Below are positions 32,319 through 43,966 of a stretch of 64,000 nucleotides of DNA, piece by piece. Numbering within the stretch: the stretch's first letter is position 1; each line of letters begins with the position of its first letter. The DNA comes from Andrena cerasifolii (Eukaryota; Arthropoda; Insecta; Hymenoptera; Andrenidae): positions 5,022,001 to 5,086,000 of the forward strand of contig NC_135119.1 of assembly GCF_050908995.1 (NCBI RefSeq). The letters run 5' to 3'. The notes under the pieces are model-generated. The model did no database searches. It saw only the letters and a list, made by a program, of their open reading frames with translations, and was not told where the DNA came from. A program made the translations under genes and the position numbers.

Positions 32319-33007
32319 TTAATGAAATCTGAGGTGAATGGTATAATGCATCGCAGTCGCTGGTTTCCCTTCTCCAATTGCTACTTCGGTCAAAACGAAC
32401 AATGAAAACGCATTCGTTATAATCAATTTTATTTTCCTCGCTTTCCTACATGAGACAACCTGTACGTTTTACAAGAAAGAAGGCTTACGAATAATAACGA
32501 ACGTTGATACGTTATACTTTTTGAACATACGCGTGTCGAAATAACTTAACGACAGACAATACCGATAAATCTTATATTACACATTGATCAATGTTACATA
32601 TTGCATATACAGGTGTATAAGTAGATATATTATAATGTTACAAAGGTCGCAGATACGTATGTACAATCATATGGCATATATACAGGGTAGATCAGATGAA
32701 GTGTTACAGATCTTTCTTCGAGGACTATTGGAAATAAGAATAAAATGTGTTTTAGTTTTTACAGTTTAATAGAGCTTATTATATGGTAGGTACATCGTAC
32801 AGAGTTCTCGGTCCCCAGGACAGCAAGGGTCACGGCCTACAATTTTCTTAAATAAAAAGCTTTAAATTTTCACAGTTTTGGATAACCCTTTCAACAACAA
32901 GCAATGTTTACTTAAAACGTTTGCATAGATTTTGGTAGCTAAAGAGTAATAACAAAAAATATTTGCGAGTATGAGAACATAAAGGTGGGAATGAAAAACA
33001 TGCAAAT
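32319..33007. other. intergenic, no gene seen
   Basis: AT-rich; includes a TATACAGGGTAGATCAGATG motif at about 32689, possibly another CAGGGT repeat end. Confidence 0.4.
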
Positions 33008-33011
33008 CCGC

Positions 33012-33520
33012 AGTGGCGGAATTAACAGGGCGGCCGATGAGCAGTTGCCACCTGGGCCCCTGCACAGAAGGCCCCCAGGGCCCTATTCTTAAAAAAAATT
33101 ATGATTTTATCCAAACTATGCTTATTTCTGTATTTTCACACTGAGCCCGGTTTTAGTAAACTACCGCTTTATTTTCCCGAAAAATGGGCCCCTGCGCAGA
33201 AGGCCCCCCAGGGCCCTGTCCTTAAAAAAATTATCATTTTATCCAAACTATGCTTCTTTCTGTATTTTCACACTGAGCCCGGTTTTAGTAAACTACCGCT
33301 TTATTTTCCCGAAAAATGGGCCCCTGCTCAGAAGGCCCCCCTAGGGCCCTGCCTTCAAAAATAGATTATGATTTTATACAAGCACTATATTTTTTTTTCT
33401 ATACTTTTCTGTACACTTGCCCCCTTTTAGTAAAGTAGCTCTTCATTTTGCCGAAAAAATGGGCCCCTCAGAACGTTTGCCACCTGGGCCTTTTTCTTAA
33501 ATCCGCCAGTTTAAGATAAA
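33012..33520. mobile_element. hAT-like element with three internal 132-bp tandem repeats (degraded right end)
   Basis: Starts CAGTGGCGGAATTAACAGG. The unit containing GGGCCCTG and TTATGATTTTATCC recurs at 33099, 33231 and 33365. The right end reads AAATCCGCCAGTTT rather than the expected AAATCCGCCACTG. Same family as 43967-44738. Confidence 0.75.
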
Positions 33521-33877
33521 CGATCCGTTCTGCAAATCCGTCAGTTTAAGATAAACGACGTATTTTTAAATATTCAAAATGGGGCCCATTTCATTAACCG
33601 GTTTGCAGACCTATACGATAATGAAATGCACTAATTTTTCTTGCGGAGGAGATAGACTGTAATGTTTCATATGATCCACCTTGTACGCACACACGCATAT
33701 GCCCCATATACGTGTGTATAAGGAAGTTACTTATAAATAGAAGAATTATATATATATAAATTACGGGCTAAAACATTTGGCACTGAAACCATCATAAATC
33801 ATAAACTTGCCATGATAAATACCAAAACAATGTTGTCACAAATCTAATCGTACAAGGATTTGTGGTAAACCGTAACC

Positions 33878-34113
33878 TGGGGTGACTTTGCCCGCGCCGG
33901 GGTGGCATTGTCCACTTTTCGGTGAAACTTTATTTTATTTTATTGCGAAGTAATTAGAACATATGGTGCCTTGTAATCGATAGCAATAGTTTCTCCAAGG
34001 TCAAACGAAAACAAAAAATAGCAAATTCAATCATATGGTAATTTTTCAATCAGAGTAAAAAAAGTGGGCAAAGTCACCCCGACGGGCAAAGTCACCCCAG
34101 TTCACTGAACTAT
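33878..34113. mobile_element. TIR element with GGGGTGACTTTGCCC ends
   Basis: Left CTGGGGTGACTTTGCCCG, right GGGCAAAGTCACCCCAG. The right end carries the motif twice. About 235 bp, no TSD recognised. Confidence 0.7.
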
Positions 34114-35130
34114 GTATTTGCCGTGCGGCAGTAAACAAAATCTTTCCTATGAATCTCTTAATACCTAATTATAAATACAGTACAAATTACATTGTGGACT
34201 AAATAACTGAAGAACGTGCACACATTTGTTTCAGAGTACATAAGCTGCTCTGTTCATTATTATTAATTTTCAACGTCTTATTTTTACACTAGTCGCTTAT
34301 ATTGCTTGGTCGGTTAACCACCAAAATTTTTCTCGCAATCGTGATTTGTTTTAATAAAACAAATTCTAGTGTTGCGCGTTCTTCCTTTGATTAATACGCT
34401 GTCGGAAATTATTAATCGAGGGGCACTAACTGGCACCAGCTCGTTCTCAATTCCCGCAAAACAATACATCTCAAAAATAAATTCCATTGATCACCAGGAC
34501 AAGTGAATTTCCAGGACAGTGAGTATGAGGCAGGCATAGACGTAGGAAGACAATTCTCTTGTAAAAATACAGTGTGAAAATGTACACTTGGACCAGGTAT
34601 TGCTTTTACTATAGCGAGGACAGAATCAGTTAGCCACTGAAGACCTTTCGACTGTTCCAACTATACCGTTTGAATTTTCTATGAAAATTGCAAAATTATT
34701 TGACTAATTTTTAACAAATATTCGTCCGATACTTTATTCAAATATATTATCCTAACAACAACTAATCATCTTTCGTAAGAAATAATCTATTATATTCATA
34801 TTGTTCGCATCATTTTTCGAAATTTGTTCCACTATTGTTTCGAAGAACTGACAAATTAAAAAGGTAAAAAAAGGCACAAAAGAGTAAAAATAAGTGGGTA
34901 ATTGATTCTGCCTCAACTTGCGGGTATAAATATTAGACAACCATCTATATTTGTTTTCACAATTCAAGTGGATTGTGAATTTGTAAATTCTGGCGAAACT
35001 CATGTTAATTAAATTTTTTATCACAACAATTCATTATCTCATTTTCTCCCCAAATAAATCAAAATTCATAGGATACGTAGAACGTTAACAACCTTCTGTT
35101 TCATACAACAATATGATGTTAAAGAAAGAA
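34114..35130. other. intergenic, no gene seen
   Basis: An 82-codon minus-strand ORF (34412-34660) and a 90-codon one (34752-35024) have no recognisable content; AT-rich otherwise. Confidence 0.4.
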
Positions 35131-35271
35131 AGGCCGGTATTCATAATCGCCACTTATTCTTAAGCAAATGCTTAAGACATTCGGCATCCCTTACTAGCTG
35201 CTAGGTTAGTAGAGGATGCCGCGTGCTTGAGCATTTGCTTAAGAATAAGTAGTGACTATGAATACCGGCCT
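35131..35271. mobile_element. 141-bp palindromic MITE (GGCCGGTATTCATA family)
   Basis: Left AGGCCGGTATTCATAATCG and CTTATTCTTAAGCAAATGC; the right arm is its inverse ending TATGAATACCGGCCT. Arms of about 45 bp. TSD unclear. Confidence 0.85.
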
Positions 35272-35526
35272 AAGTGTCTTGTGAACTCAAGATTTTCATA
35301 AACACGACAGAAACTGACTTAATAGAATTCATAACGATCTCGCAAAGCACAAGGACGTGCAAATGATTTACTGATACCTAAATAAACATATTGTTAAAGA
35401 ACTTTCTTGACACATTTCTTGTGTAAACTATAATTTGTTTCACAATAATTATCAACTAAATCATGTTAAGATAAAATGATTCTTTTTTGTACTTTTACGT
35501 GGACCACAATTCAATAGTGATTAAAT

Positions 35527-35751
35527 CAGTGTTTCCCAACCTTTTGTGAGTCGCGACCTCCTTTTATAATATTCAAATAACCTGCAACCCCCCCCCCCCC
35601 ATATTAGGTAAGGTGAATTTATTAAGGTAAAAAAAGCACATTAAAAATTGGTATTTCAGAATATAATTCTGACTTAATAATATTTAAAAAAAAAAAAAAA
35701 CCGTGGTAACGCCCAGGGTACACTTAGCGACCTACCGGTTGAGAATCACTG
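35527..35751. mobile_element. hAT-like MITE, 225 bp, with 8-bp TSD
   Basis: CAGTGTTTCCCAACC at the left, GGTTGAGAATCACTG at the right. Flanks GATTAAAT (35519-35526) and GGTTAAAT (35752-35759) differ by one base. The interior has a poly-C run (about 35589) and a poly-A run. Confidence 0.8.
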
Positions 35752-36236
35752 GGTTAAATGGTTCATCATGAGCCTGTTGTTCCTTTACAAAACGTATACG
35801 ATTTATGTAAAATGACAAAAGTTTTGATCGATAATGCATTCAGAAAAGTGTGAACAGATTGTTAGCTTCAATAATCACGGCTAGCGATTCGGGACATACA
35901 ATGGCGGCTATGTATTTACGCAGAAGAAAGACTGTAATTTGCCACTTTTGAGTAGTTTTACAGGGAACTAGTGTAGCGTTGAAGTTATTCTAGAAAATTT
36001 CAACCTTATTATGGAAATTACCAACTATATTTTCATTTCTTCAGGAACATTAGAAAATTTGTTAATATTTCAATCTAAACTGTAGTTTGCTTGGTGTGTG
36101 AATACCAACCGTTAATCACAAAAGTACCCGCCCACCCCATGGGTATAGGATATTTTGCTTAGTTAATTAATGTCAAATTCAGAAACAGCCATTATAATTT
36201 ATATTAGTATAAACATTGACTAATATGTTTCTAGTT

Positions 36237-36421
36237 ATATTGCATTTCACTTAAGAGTAGACTTGTTCCGCGCAGGGATTTACCTACTGTTGATTGGTAG
36301 GGAACCGGAAGGGAAAGCACTGCGACCAATCGCGTGTGTCAGATCCGTGGGAGCTGCGCAGATCGGTCGCAAATCGGCAAGGGTTACTCTGTAGGTCTAC
36401 TCTTAGGTGGAATGCTATATA
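36237..36421. mobile_element. TIR MITE with TAAGAGTAGAC arms
   Basis: GCATTTCACTTAAGAGTAGAC is inverted as GTCTACTCTTAGGTGGAATGC; about 25-bp arms, GC-rich centre. Confidence 0.75.
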
Positions 36422-36505
36422 GGTATATAGTACCATCTACCAAATAAATTTTGCTAAAAGAATGGAACAAGAAACGCTCGAATCCCACAGAAAGTTAATT
36501 GAAGC

Positions 36506-37080
36506 CAGGGGTGGATTTGGGTAAAGGCTAAGTAGGCTGCAGCCTAGGGCGGCAAATTTGGAGGAACAGGAAATTTTGGGGAGCATCAAATTTTAGAGTG
36601 CGGCAAAATTTTGGAAGCAGCAAATTTTGGGGAGCATCAACTTTTGGCGAGCATCAGATTTTGGGGGAGCATACAATTTTAGGGTGCGGTAAATTTGGAG
36701 GAGTGGCAAATTTTGGGGAGCATCAAATTTTAGGGTGCGGCAAACTTTTGGAAGCGGAAAATTTTGGGGAGCATCAACTTTTGGCGAGCACCAGATTTTG
36801 GGGGAGCGACAAATTTTTGGGAGCGGAAAATTTTGGAGAATGATAAATTTTGAGCGAAACAAACTGGAAAAGGTTTAAACACAGAAGCTTGAGACTGCTT
36901 TAAAAACAATTCCCTTTTTTTCATATAGCAACTTAGCAATGACTCATATGTGAATTGCCACTTTGAATTAATTTTGAAATTGTCTCGACTCTTTTAAATT
37001 AAAATATTCGATGATATTTCGCGGAAAGGGCGACAGAAGATTGTTAGTCTAGGGGCGCCAATTCTTTAAATCCGCCCCTG
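36506..37080. mobile_element. hAT-like non-autonomous element, 575 bp, perfect 8-bp TSD
   Basis: CAGGGGTGGATTT at 36506, AAATCCGCCCCTG ending at 37080, flanked by ATTGAAGC at 36498-36505 and 37081-37088. The interior is made of degenerate tandem units with GGGGAGCATCAAATTTTAG and GCGGCAAA segments, repeating about every 138 bp. Small ORFs on both strands there are repeat artefacts. Confidence 0.9.
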
Positions 37081-37430
37081 ATTGAAGCTATGCATAATAC
37101 ATACATTAAAGTTTATAATAAAATCGCAGAAATATTAGAAGAATATTAACTTATCGTAATACGTACTAACGTCTGTATAAATTAAATATTGAATTTGGGC
37201 GAATATTTTTTGGCACGATCTTTCCTACTTTCACAGATAATAATTCGGGTTTAAGTTTATATAAGCTGTGTACAATTTTTCAATTGAATGCATCCAAAAC
37301 AAAAGTACATTAATCAACGTTTACATTAATGCGAATTAGAATTGCGAATTCTTACTTTGAGATTGATTTAACATGTAAAATATGTTACATATAGGACGGA
37401 CGGATACTTTTGTGAATAACTATATATGTA

Positions 37431-37852
37431 CAGGGTGTTTATAAGTATGTGGGACAATATTTGAGGGTCGGTTCTACTCATCAAGATAATAACAAAAGTT
37501 GGTAAACGCATATGTCTGATAATGCTTAGTTTTTCAGTTATAAGTATTTTTATATTCCGTAAAATACCGGCCCAACATATATATATTATATTTTCATTCA
37601 TATCCTCTCCTTCGCGCCTTTAAAAAACAAAGGCGATGTGATAATCAATATATCGATCCGCAGAAACACAGCTGGACTTCGTTAAATGCCACTTTAATAG
37701 CCGTTTCGGACCAGTGTTTTACGAAATATAAAAATGCTTGTAACTGCAAAACTAAGCATTATCGGACATATGCGTATACCATCTTTTCTTATTATCTTGA
37801 TGAGTAGAAGCGACCCTCAAATATTGTTCCAAATATTTATAAACACCCTACA
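37431..37852. mobile_element. long-TIR element of the CAGGGTGTTTATA type, 422 bp
   Basis: Left CAGGGTGTTTATAAGTATG, GGGACAATATTTGAGGGTC; the right arm is the inverse with mismatches, ending ATTTATAAACACCCT. Arms about 160 bp. Flanked by TA on the left; right junction ambiguous. Confidence 0.8.
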
Positions 37853-38965
37853 TACATAATGGCAATAACCAGTACTTACAATTACCTCAAAACGTCCACA
37901 GTGCAGTACAATATTCTTCAGTCGATATAACAAAACGCGAATAGTGTTTTACGAAAGAAAACAAAATATCATGGCAGGCCAACATCGTCAGATGTGATTA
38001 TTACACAAAGACGAAACTTAAATCCGGTAAAACTCCAATGAAGTATCAATAAATGTCCCAAAAACATAAAATTCTAGTAAAAATATTTTCTATGCCTCGT
38101 ACATTACATCATATCGAACTATGTATAATAGGGTACATATTAAACCATTATCACTGAAGTACAAATGAAATTTGTCCTTACAAATTTAAATCAGAATAAA
38201 TAGTTAAAAGTACAAAATTATCACATGTACTAATGCATATATGTGCCGGTCTAAGAAGTGGGGAGAAACTGCTTTTCTTCTTGGTAAAATAGGTTCTAGT
38301 TTATAAAATATATATTCAGCACTTGCTTTAATTAATCGTCCGTTTTTAGTTAATCGATAGTTAGTCTGCATAAAAGTCAAGAATCTATGAAACTTTATTT
38401 TGTAAGGCGTATGTAAGTACTTATATGACCACCACTGTGCACAAGGTGTACGTACATCATAATAGTTTGCATGGTTTTTGAGAGATTTATGATAGTGAAA
38501 TAAAAAGAACGTTAGGTAAGCATAACCTTATCTACTTGGAACGTGTAATAAACTGAAGTAAGAATTTCGAAAACACTCTTCATAATTAAAGGTCGAGATT
38601 TAAGCACGTGCAACGAGTACCAAGTTAAAATAATTGACATTTCGAAAATATTCTTTAACAGTAAAAGATCAAGGTCACCCGGAGTTTTATGTTTGATATA
38701 TTTTTTATACTTTAAATTTGATCATATAATTTTTTTTCTAACATTGTAGGGATTATCGAGACAAATTCGGTGACTACTGGAAGTATTATTGCAACAGCTC
38801 ATGTGACTCAGTATTATTTAAATTTGACAGAATCTGACTGAAAATGTGAAAGTAAATGATATTTATATAAATATTTACATTATAATATTGGTTGACACAA
38901 CACTTCTTACAAATTTTATTACCTTTGAGCCATTACTATTAATAATATTTACAGTATATTGTACC
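37853..38965. other. intergenic; one weak exon-like segment
   Basis: At 38760 a pyrimidine tract and AG precede a short open frame to about 38841; two frames are open there and neither gives a recognisable protein. Nothing else. Confidence 0.3.
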
Positions 38966-39152
38966 AGCGGCCGTAGCCGTGATGGAAAACACCGGTTCTC
39001 GTTAGATCACCGAAGTTAAGCATCACGGGGCGGTGTACTGGGGAAAGATGGGAGACCACCTTTTTCTCCCGGTGCACTGCTGCTGCTGGGACCCGAAGGA
39101 GAGAGGGATAAAATAAAATGGGACTTATAGTTCGTTGGGCAATATAAGCAAA
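38966..39152 (+). mobile_element. 5S-rRNA-derived SINE, copy 3
   Basis: GCGGCCGTAGCCGTGATGG, ACACCGGTTCTCGTTAGAT, CACCGAAGTTAAGCATCAC, GATGGGAGACCACC, CCCGGTGCACTG, then the tail ending TTGGGCAATATAAGCA. The most complete of the three copies. Confidence 0.88.
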
Positions 39153-39400
39153 AATAAGCTTGAAACGCCCATCCTGCTTAAAACGCAGGAAAACAATGAA
39201 ACATAACATAACATAACAGAACATTGTGTGTTTCAAACAAACATATAGAAATATTTGTGGATATCGCAATATGCACTGACATGAATTTTCCTTGATACTA
39301 TCTGAATCTACAATGGGTGATCATTTGTAGTAGTGATGAATCGCCAAATCCGTCTCTGACTGATTCCTGTTCATGGAGATATATACTTTCTAATCAGTAC

Positions 39401-40239
39401 CCAGATAGCACACGACGTCTTAAGGATCCTCCAGACGCTGATACATGTTGCAGTGAAACGTTGATGCATGCATCATGATGCAGGTTTCATGATACATGTT
39501 GCTACGTCTGTAGATGGGTTTCCGTGTTTCAGCTAAGCGCGTGAGCAAGATGCAAGAGTCATGAAACCTGTATCGTGATGCATGCAGCAGTGTTTCATGA
39601 GTCATCAGCGTCTGGATGTGCTTTTAAAGATGTCCATTTTACGCCGGTTTTTGGTCTGAACGTCTGACGACCTTATTAAGACGTCTGTGTGAAGACGTTT
39701 CTAAGACGTGTTTAGGATATCTTTAAGACGTCTGTGTCAAGACGTTTCTAAAATGTCTGTGTCAAGACGTTTCTAAGACGTCTGTGTCAAGACGTTTCTA
39801 AAACGTCTGTGTCAAGACGTTTCTAAGACGTTTGTGTCAAGACGTTTCTAAGACGTCTGTGTCAAGACGTTTGTTTCAAGACGTTTCTAAGACGTCTGTG
39901 GGCACACGTTGCTTCGTAAGCGGGAATTCTGGGTTCGATTCTCGTCATCGCCATTATTTTTTCCCAACCCAGACCCTACGTAAATGTCTTGAAGGTGTCT
40001 TGACAGTCTGAAAGAGACGTCTTAAAAACGTCTATAAGATGTCTTTGAGACGTCTATAAGATGTCTTTGAGACGTCTTAAAAACGTCTATAAGATGTCTT
40101 TGAGACGTCTTAAAAACGTCTATAAGATGGCTTTGAGACGTCTTAAAAACGTCTATAAGATGTCTTTGAAACGTCTTAAAGACGCACCGTTTCTTGACGA
40201 CGTTCATAGACGTCTTTAAGATATCTGTGTGCTATCTGG
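39401..40239. mobile_element. 839-bp TIR element with GACGTCT-type tandem repeats
   Basis: Ends CCAGATAGCACAC and inverse GTGTGCTATCTGG. Inside: an inverted pair with CCAGACGCTGAT...TCAGCGTCTGG (39431-39615), a block of GTGTCAAGACGTTTCTAAGAC repeats (about 39680-39900), a tRNA B-box-like GGGTTCGATTCTCG (39931-39944), and a second block of CGTCTATAAGATGTCTTTGA repeats (40028-40180). No transposase; superfamily not assigned. Confidence 0.8.
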
Positions 40240-40855
40240 ATACAGAGAGTGCACTGAAGTTACTAAACAAATGAAATAATTATAACTTATAGAACACAGC
40301 ATCCAAACAATTGAATAGTAGGAATCGATGATAATGTGCTGGAAAAAGCAAAATTTTGTGTTACAAAAAGTGGCATGCAATTGTATCATTCACGAATATT
40401 GTAAAACACTATATGATCCCTGTTATTTTTACTCTTATATTAAAAAACTAGGATTGCATCCATTTTTTACAATATTTAAAAAAAAAGAAAACACATGGTC
40501 CTATCTGAAAAACTCATAGTAACATTTAAAATTTTTGTTATTTTAACTTGGTACTCGTTCAGATTAGATAAAGTTATATTTGTAACTTCTTTTTTAGTAT
40601 GCTACCCTGTATATTTCAAGAGTCTGTTGCGAAGTATATCCTATACAGTATATATGATTGAAATTCCATCAGACTAAGAGAATTCGCAAAATTAGGAAAA
40701 AAGTGTATAAGATATAAAAACAACTTTGATATTTGGAATTTTTTTTAAGTGATGTGATTTTACCATTAATTTTGTCCCACGAACACTTGACACTATGGGC
40801 TACCATCTGAACGCAGGTATACATCAATTTATATAAAAAAATATTTGCATCTTAG
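40240..40855. other. intergenic, no gene seen
   Basis: AT-rich with small chance ORFs. Confidence 0.4.
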
Positions 40856-41068
40856 TACGATCAAAAGCTGCTCGCTTCTCACGTGTCGGCGTATTAATCA
40901 CAGATGTTGGAATACCCTATCCCTTTGATTCTGACAACGAAAGAAACACTAAAAAAGTTATATCTGTACTATCTTACTACAAAGTTACCGAGCGCGATAA
41001 TAGTATTTTAATCATTACTCACGCATTCACTGTCAGAGCTCATGCACGTTGGTGGGAAAAATCGAACG
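40856..41068 (+). CDS. orphan exon-like open frame (unidentified)
   Basis: Between an acceptor-like GCATCTTAG and a textbook donor GTAAGT (41069) lies a 213-bp segment, exactly 71 codons with symmetric phase, open in one frame and encoding a non-repetitive peptide: SKAARFSRVGVLITD, then VISVLSYYKVTERDNS and THAFTVRAHARWWEKSN. It has no internal start codon. Its amino acid composition is ordinary, unlike chance ORFs nearby. I do not recognise the family; the VGVLITD stretch superficially recalls von Willebrand A domains. No firm partner exon is seen; a candidate at 42095-42134 (acceptor TTACAG, donor GTAAAT) would join in phase. Confidence 0.3.
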
Positions 41069-41079
41069 GTAAGTTGTAA

Positions 41080-43958
41080 AAACGAAACCTATTGGATTTA
41101 TACAAATATACAACGCACTATTTTTATTATTATCATCTTAGCGACAGTAAATAATGGACGTCTTGATTACAACCTGTGTAATTAATAATTAATGCGAATC
41201 CCCGTTTTCGACACATTAAATGTGCACGTCATTAATAGTACAGAAAGAAGCAGTATTATTAAAATGAGGAAACAGAAAGCAGGAGCAAACAGAATTATCA
41301 TTTTTTTACCTGTAAAAAGTGTAATAATTGAAACGTAGTGGATAAATCGTAGAGAAAGCAAAAAAAAACACGTGTTCTGCAAATAAACAGTAAAGTTTAT
41401 TGCTGATTATGTAAGGTTTTAACTATAAATAATAAATACTCTAAGAAGTAATAACTTAATAAAAATACTCCGCGTAGAGTTTACGTATGTGGAGAATTTG
41501 TCCTTTCTTTTTCTAGAAGCCTGTGTGTAAACCGTCTGCCAATCGTAATTAAAATAATTCTTAAGGCTCGCTTAAAAAATACGAAATCTTCTTTATACAA
41601 TACATAATACATTACGCATAAATATACTACATACGTATATATACACAATACATTTATAAAACGCAATATTACATTATCGTAACGTTATCAAATAATATTA
41701 GTTTAAAATTATTGAAATAATATTACACTGACATAATATTATCTAACAAAAATCACAATTCAGTGTCAAGTTCCTTTCAACTTAAGGGTCCGTATATAAA
41801 TAATCATTTTTACAAAACGATTTTCCCACCACGATGCAGAAGCTTGCGTAATTCTGCGATGCGTTTCACGGATACTTCTTATATCATACATATTTAACTT
41901 TCTCCGTACACCGATAATAGAGGATTATTTAGTGACGGGAAAGTTAAATAAATACATGGCAGTGAATACGTTCACAGAAAAAGGGGCACAACCGTGTATC
42001 CAGATTTAAACATTGTCCATCGTTCTTGTTTGCTTGTAAATTATCAATCTCAACAACCTATGGTCTACGACAATTTCTTCTTTTTCATTACAGGGATCAC
42101 CGAATTATCGAATACTTCGGAATTCTATCCAAGGTAAATGTCCCTCCCCCTTCTTACCGATCTCTTGTGTTTACTTTTCCATCAAAACTGGGAAAAATAT
42201 TTTTTTTCCATTTAAAATATTCTATCTTTTAATTCGTTGATGATGCCATTTAATTTCAATTCTATTAACAATTTTAGTAAACATAACGTTATTCATTGAT
42301 ACGTTGACACAGGACGCCAGACATCTATTAAATTTCATTAATTAATGGCTTAATTTACATTGGTAGATCAATAAAAAAAATCCAAGAAAAAATTTTGTTG
42401 TAAAAACTAAAAAGAGGATCTTTGTCATAACTTAGTATTTCGTATCAATTTAATCTGTATTAAGGGGTCATTTACCTTGGGATAAAGTAGTTAAAAGTAA
42501 TTACAAACTGTTGATTATCGATTGTTCCTACAATTAGTCTAGGTTCACATGTTCTTAGCAATTATACAATTCCATTTTAATATCGTGAAAAATTCTGCTA
42601 TATTTGCCCTGCAATTTCTAGCTATTGCATTAGATTTGCTTCAAATTCCTGTGTTCCAATATTTATGGAAATAAATATGCGTGCGCATATTAATGGATAG
42701 TTCTTTCTACAATCAATTAATGCTGTTTTATCAAAAAATAATCGAGAATATTCTTCCTAAATATTGGTTATTTTTATTTTCCTTAACCCTCTGGCTGATG
42801 AGTATATCTTTTACCCTTCCTAACTTTATCCTTTATGGATTATCCAGACCCACGTTAAAAAGTTAACTAAACAAGCATGAAATCTAATTTGAATGTATCG
42901 AAAAATTGGGGAACCAAATTTGAATGATGTCAAAGAATGATCACTTGTTTCAGAGTTATTAATATAAGTTCTTTTCCAAAGTTCTTCCACAAAAAACTTG
43001 GAGTACTTCTTTGTGTATTGCGGATGATAATTAAAATAAGTTCAGTCGTGCATCATAGTTGGACTAAAAATTCCAAAACTCAGAATAAACTACCGAAGCA
43101 TTACCCAATTTTATAGTTTAAGTGTAAGTCTATTATATAATAGAGAAGGTGTAAAAAAGATATACAGTCTTATAAAAAGCCCCTGATGTCATTGACAATT
43201 CTAAAACACTGACAGGAGAGAGATTTTTTAGCATCTCCCTCCTGGGGAGCATCCGAATTTGAACCTGCACATTTTTCTATACCCTGAAAGTCACAAAGGA
43301 TGCTTAAAGATGCACCTTTAAACACAATGGCAATGGTGGTAAAAGAAGCTCAGTTCATAAGTACTGTTTGAAGAGTCGAAGACCGAAAATTCGTGAAGAG
43401 GGCAGAAAATTACTCTGAACAGTCAGAGAGTAGGTATAATTTCTTGCACTTTTCTATTTGCTATTCAAACTTTACTCTCGACTACTGTTATTTTATGTTA
43501 ACGGCAGAAACGCTTGCCGCTGTTCGAAATTCATCTTCATCTACAATGTTGACACGTTTGCACCTAGACGCGATATGTGTTCACTTAATCGATAGAGTGG
43601 CTTAGAATTCGTATTTGATGAGGTAACACTCTTCGATTCGAAGACGTTTCTCCCGATGAGAAGAGACGAGTAAGACTCCCTGTATACCCGATTAATGCCG
43701 ATCGCTTAAATGTTCACGTATAGTTAAACGACGGTGTTTTACAAGTGAAAGAAGAAATTGTAGCATTTTTCGTTATCAAACGCAGAATGCAAACATATAC
43801 GCACATTAAACAAAAGCAACGCACAAGTATGTTCGTTCATTGTAACAACGCATTAGGCTGATAAGAGAAAAGTTTTAATACCGAGATCTCTTTCTCAATA
43901 CAATATAAAAATAGTATAAATAGAATATTTCCATTAGTGTAGTCTTTATTAGTCATTC
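41080..43958. other. intergenic, no supportable gene
   Basis: AT-rich. The only exon-like piece is 42095-42134 between TTTCATTACAG and GTAAATG; 40 bp, too short to judge. Confidence 0.35.
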
Positions 43959-43966
43959 GTCCAAGT

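Noticed and set aside
34412..34660. 82-codon minus-strand ORF
   Set aside because: Considered a transposase or domesticated gene fragment, but no motif is recognisable.
38760..38841. Exon-like segment after a pyrimidine tract
   Set aside because: Open in two frames, short, no donor before the stop and no recognisable peptide.
39925..39950. tRNA gene
   Set aside because: Only a B-box-like motif is present; no acceptor stem or A box with correct spacing is seen.
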